Shown here piece after piece: positions 63,937 through 64,000 of a stretch of 64,000 bases of DNA. The translations under genes and the position numbers were made by a program. Where the stretch lies: assembly GCA_902560685.1 (NCBI GenBank), contig CACEMT010000002.1, positions 64,861-128,860 of the forward strand, written 5' to 3'. Origin of the DNA: an uncultured Pelagibacteraceae bacterium. Lineage in GTDB: Bacteria; Pseudomonadota; Alphaproteobacteria; Pelagibacterales; Pelagibacteraceae. The notes under the pieces were generated by a model. The model worked only from the letters and a program-made list of their open reading frames with translations. It did not search any database and was not told the DNA's origin. Every line of letters begins with the position of its first letter. Within the stretch, counting starts at the first letter, position 1.

Positions 63937-64000
63937 TTTTTTAAATTATTTATTACTCTTTTTTTTGTGTCGCCTACAATTTTTGGGTCTAAGTAAAGTA
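63933..64000 (-). CDS. 3' end of an upstream gene (possibly S4-domain RNA-binding protein by synteny), truncated by window end
   Basis: Frame ...[21 protein letters not shown] ending in TGA that overlaps the ferredoxin ATG (ATGA). Confidence 0.4.
   Translation of the reverse strand, partial: LYLDPKIVGDTKKRVINNLKK

Overview
This is a gene-dense, very AT-rich alphaproteobacterial chromosome segment. Gene order, extreme streamlining and Lys/Asn/Ile-rich proteins look like SAR11/Pelagibacterales; that assignment is inference. Nearly all of the window is core chromosome: parB(partial)-holA-lptE-leuS, a porin, dapB/nth, dnaJ-dnaK-grpE, murJ-trpS-nifU, fur-miaB-phoH-ybeY-lnt-metK, nusA-infB-rbfA-rpsO-pnp, fabI-fabB-fabA/irr, katG, moeB-dut-coaBC-ubiB-ubiE/mutM-rpsT-dnaA-dnaN, lysA-lptM-like-argH, coq7-dsbB-dedA, one tRNA-Leu(CAA), fadD, carD-like and ferredoxin. 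I saw no mobile element, CRISPR array, prophage or rRNA. The most interesting signals are small or regulatory and mostly absent from the ORF track: (1) an isolated 27-aa Lys/Arg-only-type gene with its own promoter-like sequence, 5' hairpin, SD and terminator, convergent with a CarD homolog carrying a roughly 95-aa histone-H1-like lysine-rich N-terminal extension; (2) an intrinsic terminator directly abutting the nusA Shine-Dalgarno, downstream of a plausible promoter (candidate NusA autoregulation); (3) a 35-aa ArfA-like ribosome-rescue ORF overlapping a degenerate response-regulator gene; (4) a collapsed nusA-pnp cluster lacking rimP, ylxR and truB at their usual positions; (5) a minimal 123-aa TsaB; (6) tiny ORFs next to fabI; (7) palindromes and A/T tracts upstream of dnaA. 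No search tools were used; all family names are from reading the translations.
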